Below the pieces are notes generated by a model. It searched no databases. It was given only the letters and a program-made list of their open reading frames with translations, and was not told where the DNA came from. DNA of 64,000 nucleotides from Lycocorax pyrrhopterus obiensis. Its lineage: Eukaryota > Chordata > Aves > Passeriformes > Paradisaeidae. Positions 46,477 to 59,509 of the stretch are shown in pieces (the first letter of the stretch is position 1; the number at the start of each line of letters is the position of its first letter). A program made the position numbers and the translations under genes. Location of the stretch: positions 20,134,494-20,198,493 of the forward strand of contig JACSVZ010000002.1 of the NCBI GenBank assembly GCA_014706295.1, in the 5' to 3' direction.

Positions 46477-49400
46477 CTGTTAGAAGCACATCAAATTTCA
46501 TTTGTATTACCATTATCTTTCATGTTTCAGGGTAAACATGAAATCATCCTCAGATAACTTCCCTATTATTTCCAAGCTTTTTCCACTGTCTTGTCCTTCA
46601 AACTACTTGTTTTATTTCCTATTTTCAAGTTGAACCCAAGTGTAAAAAAATAGAGCTCTTAATGTAGACACATCCCCCTCTTTGTACTTCTGTATTTGTT
46701 TAATCCTTCCTTTCTAATAATATTGCATATCTTAAGATTCAAAGTTCTACTTTGTCTTTTTATTTAGCTCTTCTCCCTTAGAATTTTATCCCCTGCTCTC
46801 CCTTTTTATTTGACTATGTAACACTCTATTTTTTCCTGTTAGGTGATATTTCAAGCATATTTCACTACTTACATTCTATTTTTCTTCTTTTTTCATTCAC
46901 TTCCTGTACCATTGTAACACCACATGTATCATGTTACTTCTTGAGTAATAAAGTGAGACAGAAATATCAATCCCTTTTATTAGCTGAGGGAATTCATCAG
47001 GAATTACAATTTCATTAATTACATAAAAGTCAGTCTTCCTCCTCTGTAAACTCCACTCCTTTGAATCTGTGTGATACAAGGTGTGCAACAGAGCGTTACT
47101 AAGTAAGAAGACAGAGATAAAAGATACTGTGCAATCAAGAAGATTTATCTCTTTAATACCAACACTGGCAACTCAATTTAAATATTAATAAAAGCAGAAA
47201 CATACTATGTGTGCACTCACAAGCATCCTACTTACAGTAACAACAATGCAGCAAACTTCCTACCCACCCCAACCTGTGTTTCAGGGAAGAACAGTTACTC
47301 TACCAAAGAGCACCACAGACTTTGCTCTTTTATTGCAGTGGGTACCACAAATTAACTACATAGAGCGTGGCAGGCAGCTCTACAGCTTTCAGCTAAAGAG
47401 CTAGAATTTATTTTGGGTATTTTTGGCTCAATGACCTTTCTGCTCAGTAGGTTGCCTTGGCACAGAGTCAAGGTTTGCGGCCCTGCAGCAGGGCTCGTGT
47501 GGTTCCAAAGGCCAGAGAACGCTTGGATAGGTAAAAATGGCTGTAGTTAGAACACTAAAATGATGCTGCCCTCGAAAATTACATCAGGTACACAATTAAA
47601 TGTCTTTTACAGAATACTGGAAGGTGCTTACTCCTCTAATACACTGGTATAACAGACTAGCCAAGTAGTTTACAGAAACTATAGAGGAGACATCTTTCAT
47701 TAAAATGCATAGAACCATATTTTGAAAATGCTATGGTATTTCAAATTTCCAAGTTCCTGTATTTTCAATTCTCACAGCCATCTGCTGCTTAGGTCAAAAA
47801 CATAGTTTAAAGAAAAACGCCATGTCCCATAGCTGCATTTATTGTAACCTACTGCCTTTTCCGCAGGTATAGGTCCTACCTACAGTTGTCACAGAGCTCA
47901 AAGGTAGCTTTGTTACATAAAGTAACAAACAATCAAATTGCTTATATTAGACAATGAAAATTAAATTTGTGTCAATAGGAGTCAATTTAACAAAATTATT
48001 CCATTAGGGATAATTAAATGAATTCATTTTGCAAATCAAATATAAAAAACCCCAAGGCACTAGATGACAAACAGATTTTACAGTCATCTTGTCTAGGTCA
48101 GCCTCAGTTCTCCCCAATAATTTTCTAAAATATTCACATGTGGCAGCACCAAAAGCCATTAGAGAGAGAAAAGTTAAAATATTCTCTACCTAATCTAAAA
48201 CTGAAGTCCCCACAGCTCCTAGAAGACCATTCAGTGCCTTTAAAATCCAGACACCACACGTAGCAGTGACCAAAGCTTTCCTCACAATCACAAGCACAAA
48301 ACCAAGGCTGATATTCACAGAACCTTTATCGAAGACATGGAGATCTATCAAATGGTATCTGAAGCACTTCTGGGAAAGAAACAACCCATCGAAAATTTGA
48401 CAATGATTCAGCTCTTGAAAGACATCAGATATTAACTTCTAAGCCTTGCAATTTCTGAGGTGAGGGTCCTTGCAGCAGTCAGGGTCTGTCAGACACACTG
48501 GTGCAAAATGTTACCAAAGGTCATAGAAGCTGCCTAGTTTTTAAGGACTGTAGCAGGTTTGGGTTTTCTTTTCCACAGGGGAAGGCACTCAGGTAGACAC
48601 CTTGAAGCCTTGAAGAGGAACTATAAATTATGCAGGCAGCAGGTTTTTTGTAAAAAGATACAGCAGCATAGCATGGTTTCTGTCCTTAAGAACATTATAT
48701 GCTAAAGATACAAGGATCAAATGCCAACTTCAATTACACAATAGCAAAGATTTAGAAAACACTGTGATTCAGCAAAGTAGTTGCCAAAAGTAGTCAAAAT
48801 GTTAAGTTTTAAGCAGGTGAAAATTAAACTGAAATTTCAGAAGATGTGAAAGCATCTTGCTAGATTACAGCCAAAATATTTATCAGGCACTTTTATTGTT
48901 GTGATTCAGCCTGGGACCCTCATATTTGCATTGCATATTCACAAAGGTCAAGATCGAATCTCCAGACAGGTAAAACTTCCAGAGTCAAAATCCAGATTTT
49001 CGAGGAGTTCAAGTTAATCTTCACTTGTTGGGATTTAAACCAACTGATACTTTGAGCAGGTATCTGATTCTTTAAGGTGCCCTTGTACTTCACTTTTGGG
49101 CATGTCAAATTTTCAAAACATTAGAGTATTAAAAACAAAAAAAATCACTATTCTTATTTGTTTTAAGCATCTTCAGAGCAGCAGGTATTCTTTTTCTCAA
49201 TTAAAGTACTGGTTACAAATTATACTTACTAAGGAAGTGACACCATCCATCACTAAATAGTGAATAACTTTTATATTATATTGCCAAAGACAGATTAAGT
49301 GATTAAACACACATCCCCCCCCGCCAAGAAAACCAAAGGGAAAGAGATGAATGCAAGACATAGATAAAACTATCTCCATCCTTTTATAGCTATTAATTTT

Positions 49401-50203
49401 TTCATTTTGCTCAAACAACTATCCAGTTACAATTGTAAATTATGAATAGAATAGACTTAGTTAAAAATAAAGTCAGAAATCTTTACAGATAGTTTTTGCA
49501 GAAATTTTATTTGTGGTTTTTATTAAAAGGAACAAATAGCACGTGAAGTAGAAGTAATCCCAGATGCTACAATGGTTTGGACACAGCATCTATTTCTTTA
49601 TATAGCACACAGTTGCCATCATGTCTGTTGTCATTTTTGCACTGGAATTTTCAAATCAGTTTATGGTTTATACATTTCACAAGTGCAACTATGGGTTTAA
49701 TGAAACAATTACAAGTCATTAATGTCCGCAGCGTAGGGCCATGCTATGATAGATAAACTCTGTATCAATCATCCAGTTGAAACGATTACTAAAATTTACC
49801 ATTTTCATGACAGCATGTATCTATTTCCTTTTTTTATGCAAATTGGTAGTGAAAGGATGGAGAGCAAGAAGAGACTTATTTGTTTTATCCTTGGTGACTA
49901 TTCCACAATGCAAAACTACTGGTAAGAGTAAGTATTTCAGCGTTCTCCAACATAATCACCAGAAACAGGTATTTGAATATCTACATACAACTTATATTTA
50001 AATAGCCAAACTTGGAATCCATCATAGCTGCAGACATATGAGATTTCTACTTCCAAGAAGAGACACTGTGTATGTGAGCAGTTTATCCCTCAGCACATAA
50101 ACTGGGGGATACAAACATCTCTCAACTAGGCTCATATCACAGCCTGCTTCATGAACACACTTAAATTTCTAAGTAATCTGAAACTTAATGCATTTTCACA
50201 GCA
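46477..50203. other. Nothing firmly recognised
   Basis: AT-rich DNA. 49850-49921 on the plus strand has an excellent acceptor and donor and an open frame (see findings). No transposable element was recognised. Confidence 0.35.
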
Positions 50204-50704
50204 GGGAAGGGAAGGGAAGGGAAGGGAAGGGAAGGGAAGGGAAGGGAAGGGAAGGGAAGGGAAGGGAAGGGAAGGGAAGGGAAGGGAAGGGAAGGGAAGG
50301 GAAGGGAAGGGAAGGGAAGGGAAGGGAAGGGAAGGGAGGAAGGGAAGGGAAGGGAAGGGAAGGGAAGGGAAGGGAAGGGAAGGGAAGGGAAGGGAAGGGA
50401 AGGGAAGGGAAGGAAGGGAAGGGAAAGGGAAGGGAAGGGAAGGGAAGGGAAGGGAAGGGAAGGGAAGGGAAGGGAAGGGAAGGGAAGGGAAGGGAAGGGA
50501 AGGGAAGGGAAGGGAAGGGAAGGGAAGGGAAGGGAAGGCGAAGGTGAGGGAAGGGAAGGGAAGGGAAGGGAAGGTGAAGGAAGGGAAGGGAAGGGAAGGG
50601 AAGGGAAGGGAAGGGAAGGGAAGGGAAGGGAAGGGAAGGGAAGGGAAGGGAAGGGAAGGGAAGGGAAGGGAAGGGAAGGGAAGGGAAGGGAAGGGAAGGG
50701 AAGG
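50204..50704 (+). repeat. (GGGAA)n pentanucleotide tract, about 500 bp
   Basis: About 100 GGGAA units run almost without a break, with small interruptions near 50336, 50411, 50424, 50538 and 50573. All guanines and adenines are on the plus strand, so it is a long homopurine-homopyrimidine tract that could form triplex DNA. Frames of up to 222 codons across it (Arg-Glu-Gly-Lys repeats, or Phe-Pro-Ser-Leu-Pro repeats on the other strand) come from the repeat. Length is likely variable between individuals and hard to assemble. Confidence 0.98.
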
Positions 50705-51682
50705 TATCTGAACCTCAGAGCTGGCAGTGGCATCCTTTACTCCTGAACAACCCTGGCACTGTAGGCAAGGTAATGCAGTTATGGGGAACACTTGGGGCAA
50801 TATTTGGGACTCAGTGAGGTCACTGAAGAAGCCCTAAAGCTACGTACTGAGCAGTTGCCAGCATTTCCAGGACTCTGCGTGGAACTGGGATTTGATGATA
50901 CTGTGTTTATTCGGTAGAGCAGGCTGTGCACTGGTAGAGTTGTATAATCATACATGATGGGGGTTAGCAAAGGGCACTGTTACTTAGTCAGGAATTGTAT
51001 TTCACGGCTTACTTTATTCTCCAACAGGAATCCTAGTTTCTGATACAGAAATAATGGATAAGGACAAAATAAAAATGTATTTTCTTACTTAAAAAGAAGA
51101 AAGTCAACAGAAAAGACACTGAATGTGGACTCCCTCATCCCACTGTGTATTACAACCTATCACAACGTACTGAAATAACTCCTGAGACTTTTTAAATAGT
51201 GTTTGAAGATGTGAATCATACTACATAGAACACCTATAGTATCAAACCACTGAAGTATAAAAAAATAGAAATTAAACTACAGTTATTCATTAATCCCCTC
51301 AAAATATTTAAACCTTACTCTTTAAGCCTTAAGTCTGCATCCTAAAAGCCACAAAAATTTTTCAAATGATCTAAAAGTATGTAGCACAAACACTTTACTA
51401 GCATAGATGGAAAGTATATATAATAAACAAGTAAGTTGAAAGTCTGTCATAATATTTCCTAGTACAGTTCCCTCAAATTACCAATGTTCAAAATAATGTC
51501 TTTTTTTCTTAATTCTTAGAAATATTTTAAATAATTATGATCTTAATGACTTATAATCTTTTAATCTACCTTACACCTCAGTCTGTCTAAGTTTATACTT
51601 CCACATATATAGAGAAAAGCATATTCATATATACCTGAAAAATCCATACTTATAGAAACTTTTTTAAAGCTTCTGTACTTAC
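50705..51682. other. Nothing firmly recognised
   Basis: AT-rich DNA between the microsatellite and the exon pair. If the gene at 52.4 kb is real, this is inside its third intron, or holds small exons I cannot confirm. Confidence 0.35.
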
Positions 51683-51732
51683 CCAGGACACATTTTTAGC
51701 CTTGGGTGTTTTTAGCATGGCAACATGCAAGG
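51683..51732 (-). CDS. Candidate exon 3 of a minus-strand gene
   Basis: An excellent acceptor (GTTGTTGGTCGTTTCAG) and donor (CCTGG|GTAAGT) bound 50 bp. Only one frame is open: two bases, then 16 codons ending on a codon boundary (LHVAMLKTPKAKNVSW). The phase fits the preceding candidate exon at 51921-51982 exactly, with an intron of 188 bp between them. The joined bases encode Ala at the junction. The protein is not recognised. The next exon would have to start in phase zero. Confidence 0.45.
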
Positions 51733-51920
51733 CTGAAACGACCAACAACAGCCCCACCAGCATGGAAAGTCAGATGGAGGGGTAGTCCAGGTGCCGTGGT
51801 TACCCTAGGGTGTGGAGTTCCTTAGCCTGGCTGACACAGGCACACCGAGCATGTGGTCAGGTAACAATAAAAAAAGTCATTTTTCTTCCCGATGTACAAT
51901 CCAGTCAAACTGAGACATAC

Positions 51921-51982
51921 CTGTCTTCAGCAGCAGCTGCCTGTATTTCTGTATATCCATGAAATCCAAAGTTGGCTCTTTT
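51921..51982 (-). CDS. Candidate exon 2 with likely start codon
   Basis: A long pyrimidine-rich acceptor (TTTTGGTTTTAACTTTTCAAAG) and a strong donor (GACAG|GTATGT) bound 62 bp. One frame reads KEPTLDF, then MDIQKYRQLLLKT, ending with one base of a split codon. The ATG of MDIQK at 51961-51959 is a possible start, because no clear upstream ATG was found in the CpG-linked exon. The Kozak context is mixed (G at +4, no purine at -3). A second frame is also open here, but it does not continue into exon 3. The protein is basic and helical at this end. Confidence 0.45.
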
Positions 51983-52259
51983 CTTTGAAAAGTTAAAACC
52001 AAAAGTCAAAGGGACTTATTCCCACACACGCTTCACCTGCCCAGTGAGAAAACGCAGAGTTCAGTTATCCTCCAAGCTTCCAGCCAAGCATGGAGCTCGT
52101 AGGAGAATGAAGCCCAGCACTGGAAGCCACTCGCCTTCAGAGGATGTCAAAGACACACACAGTTGCTGGCTGCACTGTTTAACTGCTGCTTTGCCTGAAT
52201 ATTTCACGACCCCCGGATCTTTAGAGTAATAAAGAGAATTAGGATCTCGATGTCAATAA

Positions 52260-52430
52260 ATAATGCATGCCAACAGCTCGGGCAGGTGCCTGTTGCACCG
52301 TCCGTGCCCGTGCCGTGGCGGCTGCCGCTCCAGCCCCACAGAGGGCACCTCTTCTCGCAGCACCCTCCTGCAGCACTGGGCTCACCGCCGGCACGGACGC
52401 GCGTCCCACAACGGCAAGCAAAGGCAGAAA
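52260..52430 (-). promoter_or_regulatory. CpG patch with candidate 5' exon and donor
   Basis: About 170 bp rich in CpG (for example CCGTGCCCGTGCCGTGGCGG and GGACGCGCGTCC) in AT-rich surroundings. On the minus strand a strong donor CGGCG|GTGAGC ends at 52386. It lies 404 bp upstream of candidate exon 2, with the same direction and spacing as a 5' untranslated exon followed by the first coding exon. The transcription start is not visible, and no TATA box was seen. Promoter identity is inferred from the CpG content and the nearby splice signals. Confidence 0.45.
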
Positions 52431-55400
52431 ATCACTGTTCCTGCTCGTTTCTCTTTGTTCCTCTGCCCTTCTGTCCTTTTACTTTTACCTCCTGTCAATC
52501 TAGATTACCAGAGCAGATCCAGGCTAAATTTTGCAACTATCAGTAGTGATTAGAGTGAGTTGATTGAAATCGGATTATACAGGAAGACCTCTGCTTCCTC
52601 ACTCAGCACACGGGCCAGTACCATTTGCAAAATACTTATGCTTCACTGCACAGTATGAGAGCATTTGGAGCAGACCATTATAAGAGAAACAGTGCAGTGA
52701 AAACAAGCCAGACTGCACTGTCTTTAAAAACAAGAGAAAAGGGATCCTATTTTCAGTAGCTGCATGAATTTTCAGGGGAGTGTTTCAGACCATTTCCAGA
52801 TGGAAGAGTTTGTTGGAGTCTCATGGATTCACCAGAAAGCACAGCATATCAAAGAGTGGCACTACGTACGCAAAGTGCTCTGTGTACCTGCTTGCTACTG
52901 CCCAGATATGGATCCAGTCCAAGTGCATCTACGTGGCATCTGAGCACCGAACTTGTGAGAAGCATCATCCTTCCCTGGGAGAACATCTGCAAATCCTACT
53001 GACAGTATCTACACAACTCACCAAGAACATTTAATTCAAATATGCTTTTTCCAAAGCATGTCATTAAATGTACAAGGAAGGTGACCTGCCTGAACCATAT
53101 TCAAATACATAGATATATATATAAATTTAAATACAAATACGAGCTATGAGGTAAAAAGGTACAGTACCGTCCCAAAATGGTGATATTTTATCTTGAAAAG
53201 AAGAAAACAAAACACAAAATAGAAAAGATGGTGAAACAGAACAAGGGAGCAATCTGATAAAAAGCAATTTAAAAAAATGTACAGAATTAAGTCCAGCTGA
53301 CAGATACTCTAAATGTGACAGACAGATGCAGTTTGCATTACAACATACCATTTTTCTAGGACTTTCTAAATAAGAACTTAATATTATTATCTACTCATGA
53401 TACAGACCCAGATTATGCTTCAAGCATCATCTGTCACTTTACACTGATTATTTAACGTATTTGCATAAATGCAATGGGTTTATGATTCCAAGAATTCAAT
53501 TTGTGGATGGTCCATGATTTGTTTGTGGATATTAAAATAATATTAAGGTCTTTTCCAAGGTGGCAACATAAACTTCTTATTTTGTTAAAAGAAACTCTAG
53601 AAACTGCTTATGCAACTGGCACAGATAAAATGTGTGTATCTCCCACTGGAAATTACTTTCTGATTTCTAAATACTTACAGTCTTCTGCTTTCTGTAGTTC
53701 ACATTGTAGGTAATCAGAAGCTAAGTCTGGTACATATACAGAAGTTGCATATACTAGAAAGAAGTCTTATAGGCACACAGTTTTTAATTAGATCCCCCTT
53801 TTTTTCATAAGTCTACTCAGTCTCATGGAGCTGAAGCAGTATCTGTAATTTTAAATGATTGGGACTAAAATAAAAGAGTGGATGATTGCCTTCACTAAGT
53901 GCACTGAGATTCAGATTCTAGTAGTTGGACAGGTGGAATACAAAGGTGTATGACTGGATATAAATCCAGCAGTGTGGAAACTTTATGCAGTAAAAAATTC
54001 TCAATGAGATGTTAATTATTAGAAACAGTTCTGTTTCAAATATACCATGTCTAGACATATTAAAGAAAATATTTCACAGAGAAATTACTTTATTCTGTTC
54101 TGAAAGTTAAAGAATATAAGTCTAGAGTCTCTTACATTAGCATCGAACACAAAGGTATCCTACAGTACTGTCACTGGGGTACAATGGATTAGATCAGATC
54201 TGTCCCTATGTACTGTGACAATATATATACACTTGGTCCTATACATACAAGCTGAAAAACAGCTGGCATTTGAGCTTTCTCCTTCTTAATATTAACTCAG
54301 TTCACAGAATTTTAGAGCAGCAGCTGCTAATGGCTTGCCAGATGTGTTCACATAAAATGAACTAAATTTATTCCCTCACACAGAAGGATTTTGAAATACT
54401 GACTTTTACTTTAAGCAGCTAAATAAGTGCCAATGGCATACATTAAAAAAATCCTACTGCTAAAATATAATGAAACAAAAGACAACAAGGGTTGAAAATT
54501 TAAATGCTAACAAGACTAGAAAGTCCAGAAATTAACCCTGTTATAAGTAGGACCTATGGTGTTATCTTTAATTCCAGAGGACACAAATCTCATTGTAGAA
54601 AAGAGAAGGTCCTCATAAGAGGAACAATGCTGAACAATAAACCTAAAATGACAGAAAGATTCTGCACTGTGCATCCTCTCCTTTCTGATGTGGCACTTTT
54701 TGTACAGTCACTGCAACATCCGATAGTTTTTCTGTCTTTAATGAGCATGTTCTCAGAAGATGCTTGTGAGGGAAGCTGCTGCTGTTATTCTCATTTGATA
54801 GCTGGAATATAAATTCCAGATGAGTCCATTAGTTAATGAGGAATCTAGTCTGAGAGGATTCTGGTCTGATCCTTTCAAGAATTTAACATTCTGTAATGCT
54901 TTCTGTATTTAGAGCACACTTGTGGACTTTCTCTGTATCGCATACTCAGCAGTTCTGCAAACAAATCTTCATCACTTCAATTTTAAGATCACAGGCCTGT
55001 TTTAAGCTGGGTATTCCCAAATGGTGGTACACAAGACACTTAGACTATTAACAGAATTTCTGATTTAAGCAAAATGTTCAGCCTTGCCAAAAGCCAAGTA
55101 AGCACCAAATCTATTTCCATTTTATTCATAAAACTATCCTCTCTCTTCCTGCCCTACATTTACTTAGTTAGCTCTGCCTTCAGAAACAAAGTGATGTCTC
55201 ACATGAAGAAAAATTTTTTTTCCCTTAATATCAGCCATCCAGTGATGAATACCGGTGTGACCTTAGGAAAAAGAGAATTTGGCTCTTGGTCTTTAAATAC
55301 CACATTGCAGCATATACACAGAATTCTAGGGTGTTCTAGCTTTCAAATAACTGACTTCCTAATCTCAATGCTTTCTTACGCGAGGCTTTCCTTTTTTTAT

Positions 55401-58400
55401 AGGTTTTAATAAAAGTTCCAGCACCATCACCACCAGAAAAGAAACCATATGAATGTATGCATTGATTTTCATTGCAACAAACTTCACAGCCACTGTCCTC
55501 AGTTCAGAGCTGTGGCTGAAACAGATGCATGTCACCTGAATCATTCATTTTGGCTTTTCAGAATAAGCAGATGCTGGAATTAATGTGTCTTCTCTCTAGA
55601 CACAAAACAGAAATAAGACTGTGACCTTGCAAAAAAAAGCTTCAAATTTGCTCATTAAAGTTTGTGAAGCAATTAGATGAACGTTATAGGAATACACTGC
55701 TTAATGAAGATCATTAAAGAAAAGCCTTTGCATACATAACACACCGTGACATGGGCTGCCAAACCATAATTACTATTCCTTACACAGAGAAATGGCCAGG
55801 CCTCAGAAAGGATGAGACACATGGTCTGCTTACTGATAGTGGAAAGATACTGCAGCTTAGACACCGTGCCCTCCTGCTGCTGAGCTCTGCATCTCAGTGG
55901 TCAGCCCTCCCTGCCACCAAGAGACTCGTGACTGCACAGCCCAGCTGCTGAGCTCCCCTCCAAGTCCTCTGACTCCCAGCCTCCCGTCCCTCCCCTGAGT
56001 CCCAGCCAGCAGTGCCATCATATCACCATGCAGCCTGGCCAGCCGAACAAAGCACAGCAGCAGACCAACCCTTTGCTCGAGGCAGATCCCCACAGCCTAT
56101 TCCAAATCCTGCTTGTAGCTAGTGTTTCTCAAAGGATCAGCTTATTTTCTCCAGTCTCATTCAAAATAAAAATCTTCTGGAATACAGGCCATGGTTGTAC
56201 AAAACCTCCAAGTTGCACACTTCAGAGCCGGTGTGCATGGGATGAACGGAGGAGTCAGGCAGCAAGGCAAGAAGGCTGCTGCCCAGCTGCTACAGCCCAG
56301 CAGAGAGGGAAGAAAACAGGATGGATTTACAAAGAGCCCCCAACTGCAAAGCTGTAAAACCAACCAAAATTCAGATAACTCAAAGTTTTATTCAAAAATG
56401 GTTCTTCACCATTTGCCATAGTTTAAAATCATCATTCATATTTTCAAAGTACATTATCTGAGATACTGCAGCTGACTCAGAGATGATGTTTCTCAGAACA
56501 GGAAGAAATTCTATGGATATTAATAACCTACAGTATCCGTTTCTGTAGTTAGTTTCTAAGGTTGGTAGGATAAAAAGTTCTTTCCATATCTGTCCTATTC
56601 AGCAGCACAAAAAAAAAAAATTTCATAAAAATGCAGGAAAGTGTAAAAAAAGTGGTTCACCACAAGAAAGGGAAAACAAAAAGTATCTCATTTTTACTGG
56701 CTTCTGCATCATGCTTTAGAGGTAAATAAAAAATTCACATTTGATATTTGTAAGTAGAAAATTAATTACATGCTCACGGCAAAGAAAGCTTAAAGAGTAT
56801 GTAAATACAGTATTTCAGTGGTATTTCAGTTCATTGTATATAAATAATAATGGAAGTACTAAAAATATTCAAAGAACTGAAATTCAAGAGTTGGTCAGTG
56901 TCACATATTAAATTGTATTCAAAATCACTAAGAAAAAATAATAAAAAGAAACTATCAGTAATCAATGGCAAGGCAAATCAAACCTTTTGTAAAAGAAGAT
57001 GTACTAAATGTTAAGAAAGGTGTCAATTCCTAAAGTAGTATATTAATTCAAAGAATGCTTCTATGAAACAAAATTCCTCAAGCCTTAGTGAGCAAAAGGA
57101 GCTCTGGTATCTCTCTTTTTTAAAATGTAGTAATTGTTTCTATACCTGAAAATTTTTGTATAATTCTTATAAAAGAAAATCAAAAGTACAGCAAGTGCAC
57201 TATTGAACTTACTCCCCCAACCCATTCATGTGCATCTCTCATCCAAATATATTTACATTAAATGTGTTTTAATGCACTTATTTGAATAGCTCTGTAATAT
57301 CCTTTACTATGAGTTACTGACATGACTTGCATATTTTCTATTTTTCTATTCTTTGTCTTATGACCACTCAAACAGTTCCTTCAGAATACACAAAGAGACA
57401 AAAATAAAAAAAGGAAATTACTCATTTGCAATATTTTATACAACAAAACAACAAAAACATTGTACACACACAAGCAAAGCCAAGAAAAGTATAGCAGTGC
57501 TTGGGGAAACAAAAACTTATTTTAAATTTTTCTTTACTTCTAACCCTAATTAAATACACCATCAGATGATACTGTTTTCCTATGGCCATCAGTTGAAAAA
57601 TGTCATGGACTGAAAAGCCAAGTACCCTACACTATAGAAATAACAGTTTATTACATGTTGCTGTTAGACAACATCATCAAGCATTTCAAGCCCAAATTGC
57701 TAAAAACAATGGAGGTTAGAAAACTGATATTCAAAACCACTACTAGAACTGTGAAAGCCTTTCAGAGAGACAGTTTCATTTTAAACTCACATAATGTTGT
57801 CTTTTAATCAATGAAATCATCAGTGAAAAGCCACTTCAAATCAGAGTCTGTCCTACTATGTCACGTCATTCCTCAGGGACAAGCAACATACTGCAAAGCA
57901 CAGATTTCAAAACAAAAATGCTCACAAAAACACCATTAAAAGAAAAGATTACAATATTTGACTTGAAGACCATGCATCAAGAAATATTCTGTCTCATATA
58001 TCTTTTTTTAAATCTCTCTTTTCTCATGCCTATTTATATTAGCTATAGACAAAATGATATGATGGATCATATCATGCAGGGAAGACAGCAAGAGTGGTGG
58101 GAGCAGCCAGTCCAGGACAGATCAAGGGAAAACACTTGGCTCTGGCTTAGAGTACCCTTGTAGTTAAAGTCAAAGAGACATTCTGGGGAGAAAAGGCAGA
58201 AGAGGGGACAAATAAAAGGTAATTAAATAAAGTTCAGCTTGGCCAGGTAATATTTATGTATTATATACACAGATTATCCTCCTGGGCTGCCCAACACAAT
58301 CAAATATAATCGAGAGTAGTGTACTGGAAAAAGGCCACAAATTACATCATACTTCATGCACCAAATTAAATGCTCCAGCAGCAGAGCAAGCTCAGGAGCA

Positions 58401-59509
58401 CAGGAGCACATCTCGGGCATTGGGGGATGAAAGCAACCAGCACATGACAGAATGGTGGGCAGCAATTTACAGTGCCTCTTCACAGGAGTGTCCTGCTGTC
58501 AGTAGTGCCAGAGAGTGGCCTCCTGAGCTCAGAGGAGCCAGTGGGACAGACCACTCTGCAAACCCAGAAGAGTTCACGTGGAGGAAAAATGGGAGAGATT
58601 CTTATACAGCTCATAACCTGCCAGAAACATCTTTATCTCAACGTGATTCACAATATGTAACACTGAGGCTGCAATCTACCTTCAACTTCAGCTGGTGAAG
58701 AGGCAACATCGCTCCAGTCTCCTCCTCCTTCTCAGAAGGAGGCAGGAGGAGGCAGGCAGGAGGTAGAAGGAGGCAGAAAGATGCAGGAGGAGGGAGGCAG
58801 TGGCCACAGCAGCAATGGGGTCTCCTGGGGTCTCTAGTTTGTCTTCCTTCACAGCAAAGTGCAGCCACTGGCAAAGTCTTGAATCTTCATTTTCACAAAA
58901 TGTGTGAAGCCAGATATTCCCACTGATGTCTGAGACTTTAGAGCATTTGGAGAAAAGGTTTACCTAACACAGCAGCAGCCCACATGTTCCCATATACTCT
59001 TGGTGCTGGGCCGGCAAAGACATCCTGATTCAACAAACTGAAACCAAAACAGGAGAACTAGCCTTGGTGGCTGAAAATAGTCCTGGTCATACCTTGTCCA
59101 GTTTCCTGAAGTTTGCATCTTGTTTTGGCAAGACTCCATTGCAATTCCATCAAATAGGCCTTAAATTCATCCAATTTACTTGCCTTGGGCAACAGACTTT
59201 ACCCTTCTGAGTTGTGAGTAATCGACACATTTTATTTCCTCATCCAGTTCTAATTGGGAGATGTAAACAATTCCCCAGTCCAGAAAGAAGGAATTTCTTA
59301 TAATAAATTTTTCCTTGGCCCTAATGTTCACTGTCACCGGTCAGCCCTGCAGCCTGGACAAACTGGTCTGTAGTGTTATGGTAACAATACCACACTGCAC
59401 CACTCAGTTTGGGAAGTACACCGAGTTCTGAAGTTCAAACTGAAAATGTTAACCTATTGAAATCACAGCGAGAGTTTTGCATTTACCTCAATAACTTATT
59501 CACTTATAT
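52431..59509. other. Long stretch, nothing firmly recognised
   Basis: Mostly AT-rich. GC-richer parts lie at 55860-56100 and 58380-58560. A purine-rich GGAGGCA-like patch at about 58734-58800 is bordered by a perfect 9-bp hairpin. No transposable element and no defensible coding exon were seen. Confidence 0.35.
58724..58800 (+). repeat. Pyrimidine/purine hairpin followed by GGAGG-rich patch
   Basis: CCTCCTTCT, one base, then AGAAGGAGG forms a perfect 9-bp stem at 58724-58742. It is followed by irregular GGAGGCAGG repeats to about 58800. The structure is certain as sequence; no function is implied. Confidence 0.7.

Noticed and set aside
50132..50800. Open frames of up to 222 codons over the GGGAA tract
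   Set aside because: They are pure translations of a pentamer repeat, with Arg-Glu-Gly-Lys or Phe-Pro-Ser-Leu-Pro motifs.
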